Shown piece after piece: positions 24,101 to 37,463 of a stretch of DNA of 64,000 bases; within the stretch, counting starts at the first letter, position 1; every line of letters begins with the position of its first letter. The notes below the pieces were generated by a model that saw nothing but the letters and a program-made list of their open reading frames with translations, was not told where the DNA came from and searched no databases. The position numbers and the translations under genes were made by a program. The DNA comes from Anseranas semipalmata (taxonomy: Eukaryota; Chordata; Aves; Anseriformes; Anseranatidae): the NCBI GenBank assembly GCA_013399115.1, contig VXAA01003837.1, positions 443,731 to 507,730 on the forward strand. Direction: 5' to 3'.

Positions 24101-27100
24101 GCCAGCCCCCCCTTTCGCACGTGGGGAAAGGCTTAGAGAGGCTGGCGGAGGGCCAGCACTGCAATGGGAATGAGCAGCAGTGCCTGACACGGGCTGCCCC
24201 CGCGGCTCTGGTGCAGCTGCCACCAAGCCCTGGGACGGAGGTCTGCCGGTGCTGGGAGGCAGAGGTGGAGAAACCATCCCATAATAAGAGCATCTCCAGA
24301 TTTCCCAACACTTCTGCTACACAGTGAGAGAAAGCTTGCCTTCCTCCCTGACTGATCGCTAAGTGTTTGCCACTGACACGGTGCCCGGGCTCGCCGAGTG
24401 CCGGGCTGGGGTTGCCGTCACCCGGCCTCCCCGCCTGGCCTCCCCCCGGCTCCTCCGCCGGCTGGAGGGCTTCCAGCGAGCGGCAGCAGCACAAATCTTG
24501 GCTTCTGGTGGGGAAACGCAGCCAGCGCCGGGGAAGGGCGGGGAGGGAGAGCGATGCATTCGTAACGCTCGAGCACACCGTCCTCGCAAGCATCCCCGTA
24601 ATTGCAGCCACATGCCGGCTCTCGCAGCCCTCGCCTCGCTCCAGCCCCACATCCCCTTCCCCACTGTGGGGCTGCCCCGGCCCCAGCCTGCCCTTTATCT
24701 CCTGCCCCGGGCACGCTGCACCCCTTCTGCATCCCGGACCTGCAAACGCAGCGAGGCCAGCACAGAATTTCCAGTGCGCCCTTTAAATGAGGAGCAAAAT
24801 TACAGACCCCGCAGTACACCGGTCCCAGGCCCTTCGTTCCCTTTCTTTCCTCCCTCTCTCCCAGCACATGAATATTTATCCCCTCGCCCCGGCTGCCGCT
24901 GTGCTGGCCGTCGCCATCGGCATTCCTGCAGGAATTCCTCCTTCTCCTGCCGCAGAGCGCAGCGCGGGGCCGGGGCGAGGGGGGGCAGCCCCTTTTCATT
25001 TCCAATCCCCCCATCCTCGACGGAGAGTAAACATTGTTCCTCTCACAAAGGCGGGCATTGTGGCAGGACTGGGGGTAAAGGCGACGGGCGGGGGCGCGGG
25101 GGGATGGAGCGCGAGCAGGAGGGCAGCACGGGAGAGCCCCCGGAGAGGAGGGCGAACGGGATGTGAATGTAAATTCTGTAAATATTTTCTTTAAGGTGCT
25201 GCACGTAATCCAGGAAACAGATCCAGTTTCGCAGGAGAGCGGGGGGAGCAGGGCTGAATTTGCCGCAGGTTTCTCCCCGGAGGTTAAAGCCCTGATGCAG
25301 AGGTGGGGGGGGAGCACCCCGGGTTCTGGCAGGGCTGTGGGGCACCAGAGAGCACCAAGACCCCCCCAGTCTCCCCTGTCCTGTCCACAAACATCCCCAC
25401 GATGAAAGCTCTGGGAGGGATGGTGGCAGCCTGGATGCTGCCATGGGGAGGGAGCCCTGAGGCTCCCGCCGGCGAGGCGGAGGCAGCGGGCAGGACGAGG
25501 GATGCGCTCCCATCCAGCCCCCCCAGCCGCTCGGGGCTGGTGCAGGGTGCAGGCAACGGCCACCTGCGGACACGGGGCCAGGCAGCGCCTTCCTCCTGGG
25601 CTGCCCAGACAGCACATGGGGAAAGCAAAGGACGACGGGCTTCGAGTGATGCGGCCAAGGATTCACTGCCCAGCAGCCCCTCAGCCCCTTCGCCCGCCCC
25701 AGGGCCCCCGGAGCGGCTCCTCCCTGCCCAGGGCGAGGGTGGGAGCTGGGGCGCCCGGTGGCCTGGGGCTCTGCGGGGCGGCTGGGGCTCTCCCAGCCCT
25801 CCCAGGAGCGGATGAGCCGCTGCCCGTTCCGGTCCGCTGGGCCGTTGTGTCTCCTTCAGAAAGGGATTACGAAAACATCCAATTACGCTTTCCCTTCTGC
25901 CTCCTTTTGCTGTTTTTTGGCGCTGGGTGAAACAACTGTGTCCAGAGGCCAGGATTTCCATGGACTCTTACTTTCACGTTGGTTCTTCAGTTTCCCAGCT
26001 CTGGCCCCGTAGACAGCGTATCCTCCTGCTTCCCCAAACCGCAGCCTCCTTGCCTTGGGCACCGCGCACACGGAGCCAGGGGCCAGCATGGTCGGGGACC
26101 GTGGCTGCCACCCGCGACGTCCCCACGACATCCCCACGACAAGGGGGTGCACGTCTGCACTGTGCCCCTGCAGGGGCATCAGAATTCCAAATTCTAAGGC
26201 AATTCTAGGAATTCAGCAATCACTCCCCATCACCTGTGTGCTCAAACCCGCTCGCTCACAAGGGCTCTCCACCTCCACCACCGCCAGTCCCAGCTCCCCC
26301 GGGCCAACAGGCGCCGCGGCTGAGGCCCTCTTGCACGCGAGGCACCATTAAATGTGACATTCGCTCTCCGGGGCGCCGGGGAGGTCAGAGGTATAAACGC
26401 ATTGCAGAAGAGATTAGAGAGGTGCGGGGAGGCGCAGGGCCGCTGAGCCCCTCGCAGGGGTACCTGCACCCCTTCACTGCCGGCTGGGTCCCGGCGCGGT
26501 TCGTTCCTCCTCCCCCGGTCCAAGGGCTGGGGGCAGACACGGGATGCTCTGACCCACTCCCATACAGCTGTCCTCAGACCCCTGTGTAAGGGGCTAGAAA
26601 TGTGGCTTAAATAACTGACAGAGCGAACAGAAGCAAGGGTGAGATGCTGTACATTAATATGACACAGTAACCACGATCAATGTTAAGTCTTAAATAGAAT
26701 TAGTGGTACAAAATAGAGTTGAAAGCAATGAGGCCATGGACAGATGACGCGGATTGAGGCAGGGAGTGACCAGCGTGATGCTCCGACACACGCGGCACAG
26801 ACCCGTGGGACGGCAGTGAGGGCTGCAGGTGTAAATTCCGTGGTGCAGAGCGGCGCGAGCGAGCACATCTCCCCCAGCCCTCCTTTCTGCCTGCCCTGCA
26901 CATATTCCTATTTAACCCGCGCCATCCGCGCCGTCTGCCAGTGATGGCTGTGGTTATTCTGTCCATTCCTGCTTTGGAGGATTGGTTACAGCCGACATTT
27001 GGGACCGAGTCGCTCCAAGGGTGTGAGCGAATGGGAGCTGGGTGCGAGGGGAAAGTCCCGCGGGGCACGGAGCAGCACCGGCTGCAGCACCAGCCCGTCC

Positions 27101-27595
27101 TTCGTCCAAATACACAAAATAAGGAGCAGAGCCCAGGAATGTGCCCCTCCTGGCATCCCGAATCACCACGGCAGTGGCCACAGTGCTTCACCCGCACCCC
27201 AGCCACACACAGTAGATGCTGGCTATTGAGCTCAGCCCCGGGAGATGCCGCAGGGCTCACACCTCCAGTTGCCCTCGTTGCCTGCTCAGGATGCTGCCCA
27301 TGCTGCCGTGGATTTATCTGCAGGGGCTTGGACCAGCTCCTGGCTGGGTGGAAAACTTCTCCCCCCTCTTTCCCCCCATCCTTGCTGTGGCTCCAAACCT
27401 AATCTGTGGGTCAGCTAACCACGGTGATCCCCATCCCAAAATCTGGGCACGTTGCACACACCCTTGGCATGGCAGCATCCAGCTGGGTTCAGTTCAATGG
27501 AGCGGGCTGGAGCATGGGGAGGTGGGGGGAAAGCGGGGGGGCATGTGTGGGAAGGGGTGAGGGGGCTGCAGATCAGGGCTGATATGGCCTGGCAC
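21116..27595. other. Intergenic, GC-rich, no gene recognised
   Basis: Holds the longest chance open frames of the window, with no domain signature. Minor repeats: an A17 run at 22392-22408, a tandem 12-base duplication (GCGGTTTGCGGT) near 22907-22930, and a (CT)n run at 23588-23606. Confidence 0.6.
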
Positions 27596-27990
27596 TCTGG
27601 CAGAATTTTCTAGGACAGTTTGTACAGTGTCCTCCCTATACAATGGTTGTGTCTAGCCGCCGCGGTGCGGCTCTCATTTCCATGAGCAAGGAATTCAACC
27701 GAAAAGTAAACAGGAAAAAACGTTACATCTCACAGTTTATAAATATATACAGAATTATTTAGGCAGTCAGGCCAATTTGCACAGATGCCGCATATATGCT
27801 GTGACAGATCTCTGTGTTGTTTTGGAGCCACCCCTTGTGAATGGGAAACAGGGCTGGTTTCTCGCCATGTCTGCATGAAATATTGGTCTCCTCCTGCAAG
27901 CTGGCTGCGAGCAGCGAGCGCTGCGGCTCTTGGGAACAATACTATGAGCTGATGCGAGCTATTTGCACGTAGCACTATGAGACTCAAGCC
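27596..27990. other. AT-rich island with SOX-type site, possible conserved element
   Basis: Low-GC block. TACAATG at 27639-27645 fits the SOX consensus (A/T)(A/T)CAA(A/T)G. Further words include AAGTAAACAGG (forkhead-like) and ATAAATATATAC. Ten kb upstream of the EMILIN3 promoter. Regulatory function is inference. Confidence 0.35.
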
Positions 27991-30900
27991 CCCACGTTTC
28001 CAGCTTGGGCTGCATGAGGCTTTCGGAAGAGGCAGGGAACTTTTTCACGGGGATATCGGGGTGATGGCACAAATCATCCTTGGGGCGGTGGGGAAGGAGC
28101 TGCCCTGGCACTCATCCCCACTGAGAGCGAGGGGCCCAGGACCCCAGCTCCCCATGTCCTAGGGGCAGAGGTGGGTACAGGCAAGGCAGACAAATCCCTA
28201 ACTCGGTGCAGGGCACCAAAAACTTGCTGCCCAGGGGAAGGAGAGACCTGAGCCCCGGGGAGCATCCCATCGACCTCCTCCACAGCCAGCAGCCAAAGGC
28301 ACCCCGCTCCCATGCCAGCAATGCAGATAGAGATGCTGCGACCGGGCTTCTTTCCAGCAAAGTCCCTTCCTCCCCCCTCGCACCCAGAGCTTTATTCAAC
28401 CTGACAGCCGGGTGACTTGATCGTTCGAAGCGACATCTTAATTATAGGATGTCCTCCTTAGTGTTTTCTGGCTATGGCCAGCAGAAGAGACTTCTCCTCC
28501 CCGTCTCCCTCTGCCCCCCCCAGCAGCACCGAGCCGTGCGGAGCTGCGCGAGCGGCTCAGACAGTGGGGATATTGTTTTGGCCATTGCCTGAAAGGCCCA
28601 GCCTCCTCAGCTGTAAAATTACCTAGAGGATAACTAAACAAGCCCCAGACAAACACTCCTTTAAACGCACTGCTTACTTTGCAGCAGCGGTTTCCCCCTG
28701 CCCACCACATGTGTGCACGCTGGGTTTTCTTTTCTTCCCGCTCATAGGCAACATGTTCTCCATGCTCTGGTGAGGTGTCAAGGGGGGACGGTGACACATG
28801 GAGGGGTACGGGGACACCACGGGCTCTCCTGGACCAGGCACTGCTCAGCCCCAGAGTCAGGGCTAGGGAGCTCACAACGAGGAAGCTTCAGGAGGAGAGA
28901 CGGGGAAGCTTTGGTCTGGTTGGTGACAGACCTGGTTAAAAAGGTTCAATCCTAACCCATTGCCTTGGGGACTGGGATATTCCCCAAAACAGCGCTGCTG
29001 TCCCAGAGGTGAACCAGTCCCACCAGCCTGGTCCAAAATCCACTGTAAGCAATGGAAAAACTGCCCAGATTCCAGCATCATGCATGATCCAGTGGGACCA
29101 TTGAGCTCCTGGGACTGAAATAGAGCATTAGGAGACAACACAGCCCCTCCGGACAGGGCTGGGTGAGCGGGGAGGTCAGGACAGGACCCCTCCGGGAGGT
29201 TTTTCCCTTTCCAACTACCCCCAAAAATAGGAGAAAAGTTTTGGCCAAGCCGCCTTTCAGAGTCAACATAAGCATTTCCTGACTCGGTGTCGATTTCACA
29301 GATTAAAGCTTGTCAAAAACAACCTGGTCTAAATCCAGCCAGCATTAATTTTTGGAAAAAAAGTTGAGGAATTTTAGTTGAGTTTGTTCTAAGGGGAAGG
29401 GCTGTGCTTTTCCCACCCAGAAGATTGTTTGCTCTTGAAATATGTGCAATAAACACACAAGTGTCGAGCTCCAGCTACAAGCAAAGAGGCTGCCTTCTGG
29501 TGCAAATGTCTCAGGCTTGATTTCTGGTAAAAATACAGGATCTTAGTCAATCTGGGGCCGTGCCTCTAGTCTCGGGTCAGCTGGTGAACCACTAACTTAT
29601 AGTGTTACAACTGCACCAAAGTTTCCATGTTCACATGAGGGCTGCAGCAACAGCCTGGGGTTTGGCACAGGGAAGCCATACAGGATTTCAGATCCAAACC
29701 TCTCCTCAATCCCAAAATAAAGGCAGGGAGGATGTTAAGTAAATCCCCACATATTACTGCCGACGGAGAGGCTTTCCTTGCTGGCCTTCTTGACCTGTTC
29801 AGATAGAGCATGCCCCCGCAAAGACACGGGTGGAAACCCAAAACACAACACTGCAGTGTGTGCTCTGGAAATATCTGCAGTCCAATTGAGGCAGATCCCA
29901 AATTTTGGCAGATTCCTAAGATCAGGAAATTCCTTGAGAGTTCGGGAACTTCTCCAAGACTGAACCCAAGCTATTTCACTTGCAGAAGATATCAAATTCT
30001 CCTCTTTTTTTTTTTTTTCGGTGATGGGTCAGTGGGACCTTGGCAAGCACGTGTTGCTGTACAGTGAGAAAAAAGATTAGCAAAACACTGCAGAAGGCCA
30101 AATGCAGATGCAGGGCCTGCAGGAACAGCTGCTTGCAAAGGGAAGCCGACGAAGCCAAATATCATCCATGAGGTCCCAACTCTGAGCAGGTCTGGAAGCA
30201 GCCCAAGCTGGTATCAGTTACACTTTCTTCCCTGCTCCTTTGCATGTGCTTGAATAACTGCCCGTTATTTATGGCCGTTCCCATTGCACACACTACACGC
30301 GTGCCTGTGGGGTCACCTCGGAGGATGGGGCAGAACTGGTTGCAGCAGGGAGGCCTGAAGGACTCCTCTTAGGACCAGAAATCCTCTTGTCATGAGGAAG
30401 TTGGATAACAGCAGGGTTTCAGCTCAGCTGTTCCCACATCTGGTCTTTCCAGAGGTCACCCAGTGCCTGGGGGCATGTGGGAGCCACGCTGCCCATGGCT
30501 TGCGGCAAGCAGCTCTCGGCAATGGGCAAGGAAAAGCATTCCCAAGGCATAGAAAACCTGCCTTCTTCCCCAGGATCCATCAAAGTGACCACAACTTGGC
30601 CAAAACAGGCACAAAAAACACAGAATCTGCCATGGAGGATAACAGCATCTTGTCCCCCGTGGGCTCATTGAGTGGCTCTCCATCCCAGAAACACACATTT
30701 GCCACTAAGATGACCCTCGCCCAAGGAGGCTGCTGGAGCAGCCAGGAAAGCTCCACGTGGCTCCTGCCCCCCAAAACACTGGAGGTAGTGGGGATGGAGG
30801 ACAACCCCCAGGCTGCTGCTTTACGGATCCCTGCAGCAACCTCTGCACGTGCCCATCACCCCATGGGCTCACCACGTGCATGGAAACCCCTCTCCAAAGC

Positions 30901-33804
30901 TGCCTCCCAGGTCCATCTCTTGCTAAGGTCACCCCAGCAGACATGTCTCCTGCCTGCAGGAGCAGGCAGCCCTCCCGAGCGCTGGGTGGGATGCTGGGCG
31001 ATCTCTTAGCTTGGCAGGAGTGTCAGGGACAAGGCTCAAAGGTTACAATTAGCTCAACTGGGCCGTGGTGCTGGCTTTTCAACTACAGCAAAAAGGTCAG
31101 TTCATACTAGTGTCCTTCTGCACTCCCCAGGTCCCAAAGGAAAAGTATTTTCTTTCCGCTCTTGCGGTGTTTTTCTTCCACTGTGTGCAGCAATGAGGTC
31201 ACCGAGCAGAGGTTTTATGGCTAAACCACTGGGCTGCTGCCATCGGCTCACAGGAAAGGCAGGAGTTGGCCCAGCTGAACACGCAGCCAAGGAAGAACAC
31301 GGATCTTCCCAAAAGCCAGAGGCACAGCTCTGCAGAGTACATCAGCTTTCAGCAAAGGACCTGGCCAAGCACTGGAGAAGCAATCGAACATACCGGTTTG
31401 CAGCATTTCTTTAAACCAAAACTTCAGGCTGCTGCTCTTTCCTCTTCCAGTGAAGCGTTTCTTGCACCAGGGACAGTCCCTAGGCAAAAGCATGACGCAG
31501 GAGGGATGGAAGGGACCATCTGAAGTACAAGCACTGAGCCACTGCAGCAGTGTGGAAATACTGAATTGCTTTGGAAGCACACGAGGTCATCATCTCCTGC
31601 TGCAGACAGCCTCCCTGCAGCATGCACGGGCCAGGATGTGGCAGAGCTGCTTTGGGGAAGCGCTCCCTGCTGCAGGCAGCCCTGAAGCCATGCAGTTCCC
31701 CCAGGGTTTGCAGGACAACGTGCTGTTGTCAGGAGAGGAGCCAGCAGCAAGCCAGTGGGATGGGATGGGCAGGTCTTGAGGCAGCTCAGCCCCCAGTCCC
31801 ACCGCTGCCCCAAGCACCTTGCAGCAGGGACCCTCTGAGGGCCCGGCCAGGCTCAGTGAGCCCCAGGTCTGCTGCCAGAGCCCCCTCCCAGGGGCAGGGG
31901 GCACACGTGCCTCCTCACGAGGCTCCATGCTGGAAGGAGGGAAAGCTTCCCAGCTGCACCAGTGTGCCACTCGAGCCCAGCATGGCTTCATGCTCTACCT
32001 CAAAGCCATTCCCCTCCCCTGCTGCTTTACCTTGGCTTCAGAGTTATCCTGGCAGGCAGGAGCCGATGAGCTTCTTTCTTGCAATGGAGATGCCTCCGCA
32101 CACCCCCAGATCAGCCTTTGCACACCCCAGCTGCACAAACACACAGCCCCTGCCCTAGACACTGCCCACTCCTCATCCTCCCCAGCCAGAACCAGCCCCA
32201 GCTGCCCCTTGCACCCTTTTATAGCAGTCCTGGCTCCTGCCCAGCTGAGCCCGAGCTGATGAGACCAGCTGAGGTCGGGGCTGCTCTTCCTCCAGCTTAC
32301 AGGGCCAGCCTAGGGCAAGGTGGGGCCCCCAGCGCCCCACCAGCAACATGCTGGGGTTTACTGGGGGAGCATCACCTCCTTCATCCTTGCTTGGTCTTCG
32401 TCCTCCATGCCCTGCATCTGCATGCTGCCGACCCCAGCCAGGACTGCTCCTGGGGAGTGCCTCTGCTCTGTCCCCACGGCTGTCACCTCTTAATGCTCAC
32501 TTGTCCCCAGGGTGCTGGCATGGCAGGGAAAGGCTTTTTTAAACACATCAGCCCTGTCCCACACATCTGACCTCCTGCCTGCCCCTTGTCCTTGCTAAAT
32601 CTGCCCTGCCAGCCCTCCTGGAGGAAGGATGCTAGTGGATATATAAATACAGCAACCTGCGTATTCTTCTCCCCACCCAGAGCTGTGTAACCTGTGGCTG
32701 ACCCCTCCTGGCCCTCCCCAAACCACAGCCCCAGCGTGTGCTGCCTGCCGCCACCGCTGCTCTGGCATTTTTATGAATGGCCTTGAGCCCAGGCAAGAGA
32801 TTTGAGCGTGGATTTGGAACAGCTCCATCCTTTCTACCGCACGCGCTAATCTTGACAAATGATCAGCGTGTGGCTTTCGAAACCAGAGATAAGGCGGTCT
32901 GACCACTTCAAGTCACTACACTTTCCCACAAAGAAAGGGCGGTTGTTCTCGGCCCCCGGCCGCAGCTTCCCCTGGAGCCCGCGGTGCCCCTGCCCCATAG
33001 AGGGGCTTCTGCTGCCGGTGCGGGGCAGCGGCTCTGCCCCCAGAGGTGCTGGCTTCCCGCCCCCGGGCCGGGCTCTGGTTCAGAGTAAAACCTCAGCAGC
33101 CTCCGAACAAGGCACACATGGTGACGCTGCCTGGGTTTCTGATGTGTGGCGGGACCAGGGCTGCCTCCTGCCGCCGTGCCAGCCTCTCCTTCCCACCGAG
33201 ACCAACAGGAGAGGTGGATCATGCCCAGCATGGAGCTGCGGTGGGGCTGAAGCGTGTGCTGGGAGCCAGCAAGAGCTTCCAGTCCTGCAGCTGGGCTGTG
33301 CCCGTGGGCAGCTTCCTAGCTTTTATGTTGCTCTGGGAACTGGAGCACCTGGAGAGGTCCTGGTCCACCAGCTCCTACTGGGGACACGGCTCTCCTTGGT
33401 CTGGTATCTCACTGGTATTGCAACGCTGTGCTCCTGTGGCATTTGGGACATCTTGCTTGTCCATCTGGGCAACACAGCGTCCCCGTCCCTCCTTGGGGCT
33501 CCCTTGGGGCTTCCCCTCCTTGGGGAAACAGCCGCGGGATGGCTGCAATGTCTTCCAGAGGCACTGGAACAGCAGAGATGGCCCCGGATAGATCCTGTTG
33601 GATGCGCAACTGGGAAAGCCGGGGTTTCCAGAAGTCTCCCTCTCTCACATAGGCACAGACCTGCTGCCAAGGGAAAAGGCCTCAGTTAGTGCCAGTTCAA
33701 GGAATGCTTTTGATCTGGGGGGAACCAAAAGGGAGGAACTCTGCCTCTAAATTGGGCTGCTCACTTGCCTTGCCACTTTGGGAATGAGTTTGTACTCGGA
33801 AAAA
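27991..33804. other. Intergenic, no gene recognised
   Basis: Mixed composition. A lower-GC stretch at 29260-29560 and a T18 run near 30005-30020 are the only notable features. Confidence 0.6.
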
Positions 33805-33965
33805 CTCAGGCTGGGAGAGATCTTGGGAAAACATCCAATCCATTTCCCTACCCCAAATTGGTTCTGACAGATTTTTTTTTAATCTAACCTTTCCTTTAAA
33901 ATCTCCAGATGGCTGGATACAGTCTCCTCCAGGCTATATTAATTTTTCTACCAGAATATATATAT
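33805..33965 (+). mobile_element. Probable CR1/L3-type LINE 3' tail remnant
   Basis: The order of words CATCCAATCCATTTCCCTACC, a T-run, AATCTAACCTTTCCTTTAAA, ATCTCCAGATGG and TCTCCTCCAGGC resembles the 3' tail of old CR1/L3 elements. It is heavily diverged, with no tail repeat left. Family assignment is tentative. Confidence 0.4.
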
Positions 33966-36900
33966 TTTTTTATTAATATCCAGCTGCAATTTCCCGTGCT
34001 GAGATCTGCTCCCATCCCTTGGCAGCACAGAGGGCAACTCTATTCTCACCATTGCGCCCTGCACACCCCGCCCAGCCGCACTAGCTCAGGATGAGGATGG
34101 ACAAGGCCGGTCCTAGCCAGGAGCAAGCAGTGTTGTGGAGCCCCTGGACCATCCTACCACTTCTCCCACCTTGGTATTGGCCTGCAGGAGGGTTTGGTGG
34201 TGCAGATGCATACCCGCTGCGCTGTGCCCCGTGCAGACACCAAACATCGTACCCAGGTGGGAATGGGAGGTCAGAGGCTGCTGGCTTGTTGACCCATGAA
34301 GGGAGGCAATTATTCAGCTGGAGAGGCCATGCAGGTGTTAATTAAAAACCATGTGAAGCAGAACAGGTCACTGTTTGGTGTCATCCACTTGTGAAATTAG
34401 CCTCGCCTCCCAGCCCACCCTGGGGGACAGAGCAGGGGAAGAGCTGCCCGCAGGACATCTGCTCCTGCTCTCGTCTCCTCCAGCTGAGTACTTTTGAGCT
34501 CCTCTTGGGTCCTCCACGATGCCCCTGCTTTTTAGCCAAATCTCTGCTGGATCCTCAATAGGGAAAAATGTCTACCCGTTCACCCCTTGACAGCACAGCT
34601 GTGCACGGACCTGTTTGCCCATGTCCCCACTTCACTAGGGCGAGTGGCAATGCAGGGCAGAGCTTGCTGTGTCCACCACAAGAGCAAACCGAACCCATCA
34701 CCTGGGTAATAACAGCCTGCAGGTCTCAGCATCCTGCAGCAGAGGTGAGATCCAGCTCTTTCTATGAGCGGGATAACAGAAACAACCAACTTCTGGCAGC
34801 CCGAGTGGACAAAAAAGCTCCCATCACATGCCGAGCTGCTGCAGGGATGCTCAGGTTGGGGCCACAGCCTCCCAGGCCAGGCACCCCTGCAGATGTCCCT
34901 CGGTAGGGTCTCAGGTTTGCCCAGCAGCCAGATTTGATCTTCAGCAGCAGCTCTGATGTGATCCCCTTTGTTCTCCAGCCAAGGCCAGGAGGGAAAGCCG
35001 AGCTTTCTGCTGGCAGGCACCTAGCACTGGTGCTCCCTGACGTGAAGCTCACCAAGGAGCGTGTCTGCAGAGCCTTTTGGTGCAGCTCAGGGCGGCGAAG
35101 CCCTTCTGTTTTGCTGGAGAGCTCAGTGCTCAGCAGCACACACACTTTGTGACTTCGGGAGATGAAGTTTGGCATCTTCTCTGTTAACCCCTGGGACACG
35201 TCCGCATCGGGAGGATGCCCTGGTGGCAAGGCTTCCCCCGGACCTGCTCCAGGTGAGCGCTCCTCCAGAGCTGGGGTGCTGGCCAGGCTCCACATGGGCA
35301 CGCTCCCGTGCCCAGCCAGAGCTCGCGGGGCGATGAGCAGCGGCAGCAGCACGGCTGAGCACCAAGGAGTAAGAAACGAGCTGCTCCGTGAGAAGCACAA
35401 CTTAACGAATCCCGCTTTCCTGCCGCTCTGTGTCTCATGGTTGGATTAGCTCATGGCTAATAAGGCACATGAGAGTTTTTCCCATGGTTTGGGGCACTTG
35501 TAATGGCTCTCTCCTGTATGGATTCTTTGATGTCTTATAATAGAGTTGATGATGAATCCATTTCCTCAGTGGGGACCTAAGTTTGGCTCTCTCTTGTCTA
35601 CCCAGATGCTTTTTTTCATGAAACAATTAGGCAATGGAACAATATAATGGAATTCATTCTCTCTGAGGATCTTGCCTCGCTATGAAATCTGGCAGAAAGT
35701 GACCCGGGGTTTCAGAAATGGGGCTGGACAGGAGGGACAGACAGACAGAAAGGCACATGCATCCGCACCCCTACAAGTGCGATGGCTCACACCTCCTTCC
35801 CTCTCAGAGCCAGGCTGGTGAGGACAAACGAGCGCCCTTAACCGCCCCGCCGTGCCCGGTCGTCACGCCACAGGGTTGAAAGGCAGGACCAAGGGCTTCT
35901 TCTGAAACGGCGCAGCAGCAGATGTTTTTTCCTGAGAGCTCAGACACGCACGTGCAGCACGCTGTTATTAAAGCTGGATCATACTCCCTGCACACAGGGA
36001 AAAAAGTTAAGGTTGTGCGCAAGGTTACTTCTTGACTTTGGCATCCAGCATTAAACCACGCGGGCTCGGCAGACTGTTGTTTGTTATTATAGAGGTGCTT
36101 GTAGGCTGTCCCTCCTGCGGGATCCCAGTGGACGGGGACAATCGGATGCCAGCTGGACGAGGACTGCTTCGAGTGCTGCCAAATACACCGCGCAGGAACC
36201 ACAGCGCAGCCACCGCTGGGTGCAGCCTGACAAGCCCCTAGCGGCTCGCAGCAACACCCTGCAACAGATTGCACGGAGATGGGCGAGCCTTGGTTCCTCG
36301 CAGAGCTTCTGCTCTGGCTTTCCTGCCTGGGCTTTCCAGCCTGCCTCCCCCGGCACGGCTCTCCTATGGATTTTCTTCTCCTGCTAATGTTTCCATATCC
36401 GCCTCAGGCCCAGCCAAAGGCTCATTTTAACAAAAAAAGGTCATTTGTCTTGATATCTTATCATCTCTCTCTCTCAGCATCAGCCCAAGCCTTGATGCCT
36501 CCTTCCCCCAGCAGCAGGTTTCACTCTTGTATTTGGGATCCCACCCAGCCACCCTTTCTCAGCCGCTTGTTTTCCTCCAAGAGTTTCGGAGAAGCACTGC
36601 GTGCCTCGCGGTGGAGTTTCCCTGCCCAGGCTGGCCTCTGCCCGTGGTGAGGTGCCCAAGGGTGCTGTGGGATGCTCAGCCCAGGCTCTGCTTATGTGAC
36701 AAAATCTGCATTGTGGCGGCCTCATCTCTGCGGGGCTATGGGCTGACCTCTACTGGATAGCACCAGGGATGTTACCCCACGGGTGGGGGTCCTCTCCTCT
36801 CCCTGCTCCCCCTCACCCAGTGGCCAAGGCCCCCGTGGCTCACACAAAGTGGGGGGAAAGGTGCCGGGTCTTACGCCTCTGTGGTCAGTGCTGCAGGGAG

Positions 36901-37189
36901 TGGTGCTGGGGCAGGGTAGGGACCCAGCACCTGCTGCCGTGGGTCACCTGTGGGTGGGGGCATGGGGGTACGGGTTAACAGGGATCTCTGCAATGCTCAG
37001 GAGGGGCAGAAGATCCGAGCCTGCCTTTGGAAGCCACCTAGGAAAGCCCCAGGTCTGCATGCAAAGGCAAAGATTCCCCCCGCTGTCCTGGACACGCAGC
37101 CGTGCCCCTCGGCTGAGCATCTGGGCACCTGGAAAAGCAAACGGGGAGCCCGCATCCAAAGCCCAGATCCTCCAGGGAGGGCCGAAGTC
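33966..37189. other. Intergenic, upstream of EMILIN3 promoter
   Basis: No gene recognised. A short (CT)n tract is at 36463-36477. GC content rises towards the CpG-rich block. Confidence 0.6.
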
Positions 37190-37282
37190 AGCTCCGAAAC
37201 GCCGCGTCCCCCTTTCCCTTTCTGAAACCCCCTGGCGCTGGGTCCATCGGGCCCCCGGTGGTGCCGCATGCAGCAGCGGGGC

Positions 37283-37308
37283 GCTGCCAATTGATTGACA
37301 GCTGCCAA
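37283..37308 (+). promoter_or_regulatory. PBX-MEIS/PREP-type site with E-box, framed by a direct repeat
   Basis: TGATTGACAG at 37292-37301 matches the composite PBX-MEIS/PREP decamer exactly and overlaps a CAGCTG E-box at 37299-37304. CCAAT lies directly before it at 37287-37291. The octamer GCTGCCAA occurs on both sides, at 37283-37290 and 37301-37308. The site is in the presumed EMILIN3 promoter. Function is inferred from motif match only. Confidence 0.4.
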
Positions 37309-37463
37309 CCTGCAGCGGCCAAAAGGCTGCAAAAAGCGGGGCGCGCTGCGGGCACCCCGCGGCTCCGCACCCCCCCGCGCAGCCCCGAGCGCGCTGCACC
37401 TGCTGCCCGGCGGGGGGGGGCAAGCACCCGCAGACCGCGGCCGGGGCTGGGGGGTGGCAGAAG

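Noticed and set aside
24418..25617. 399-codon open frame on the - strand
   Set aside because: GC-rich chance frame with competing frames on both strands and no recognisable motif.
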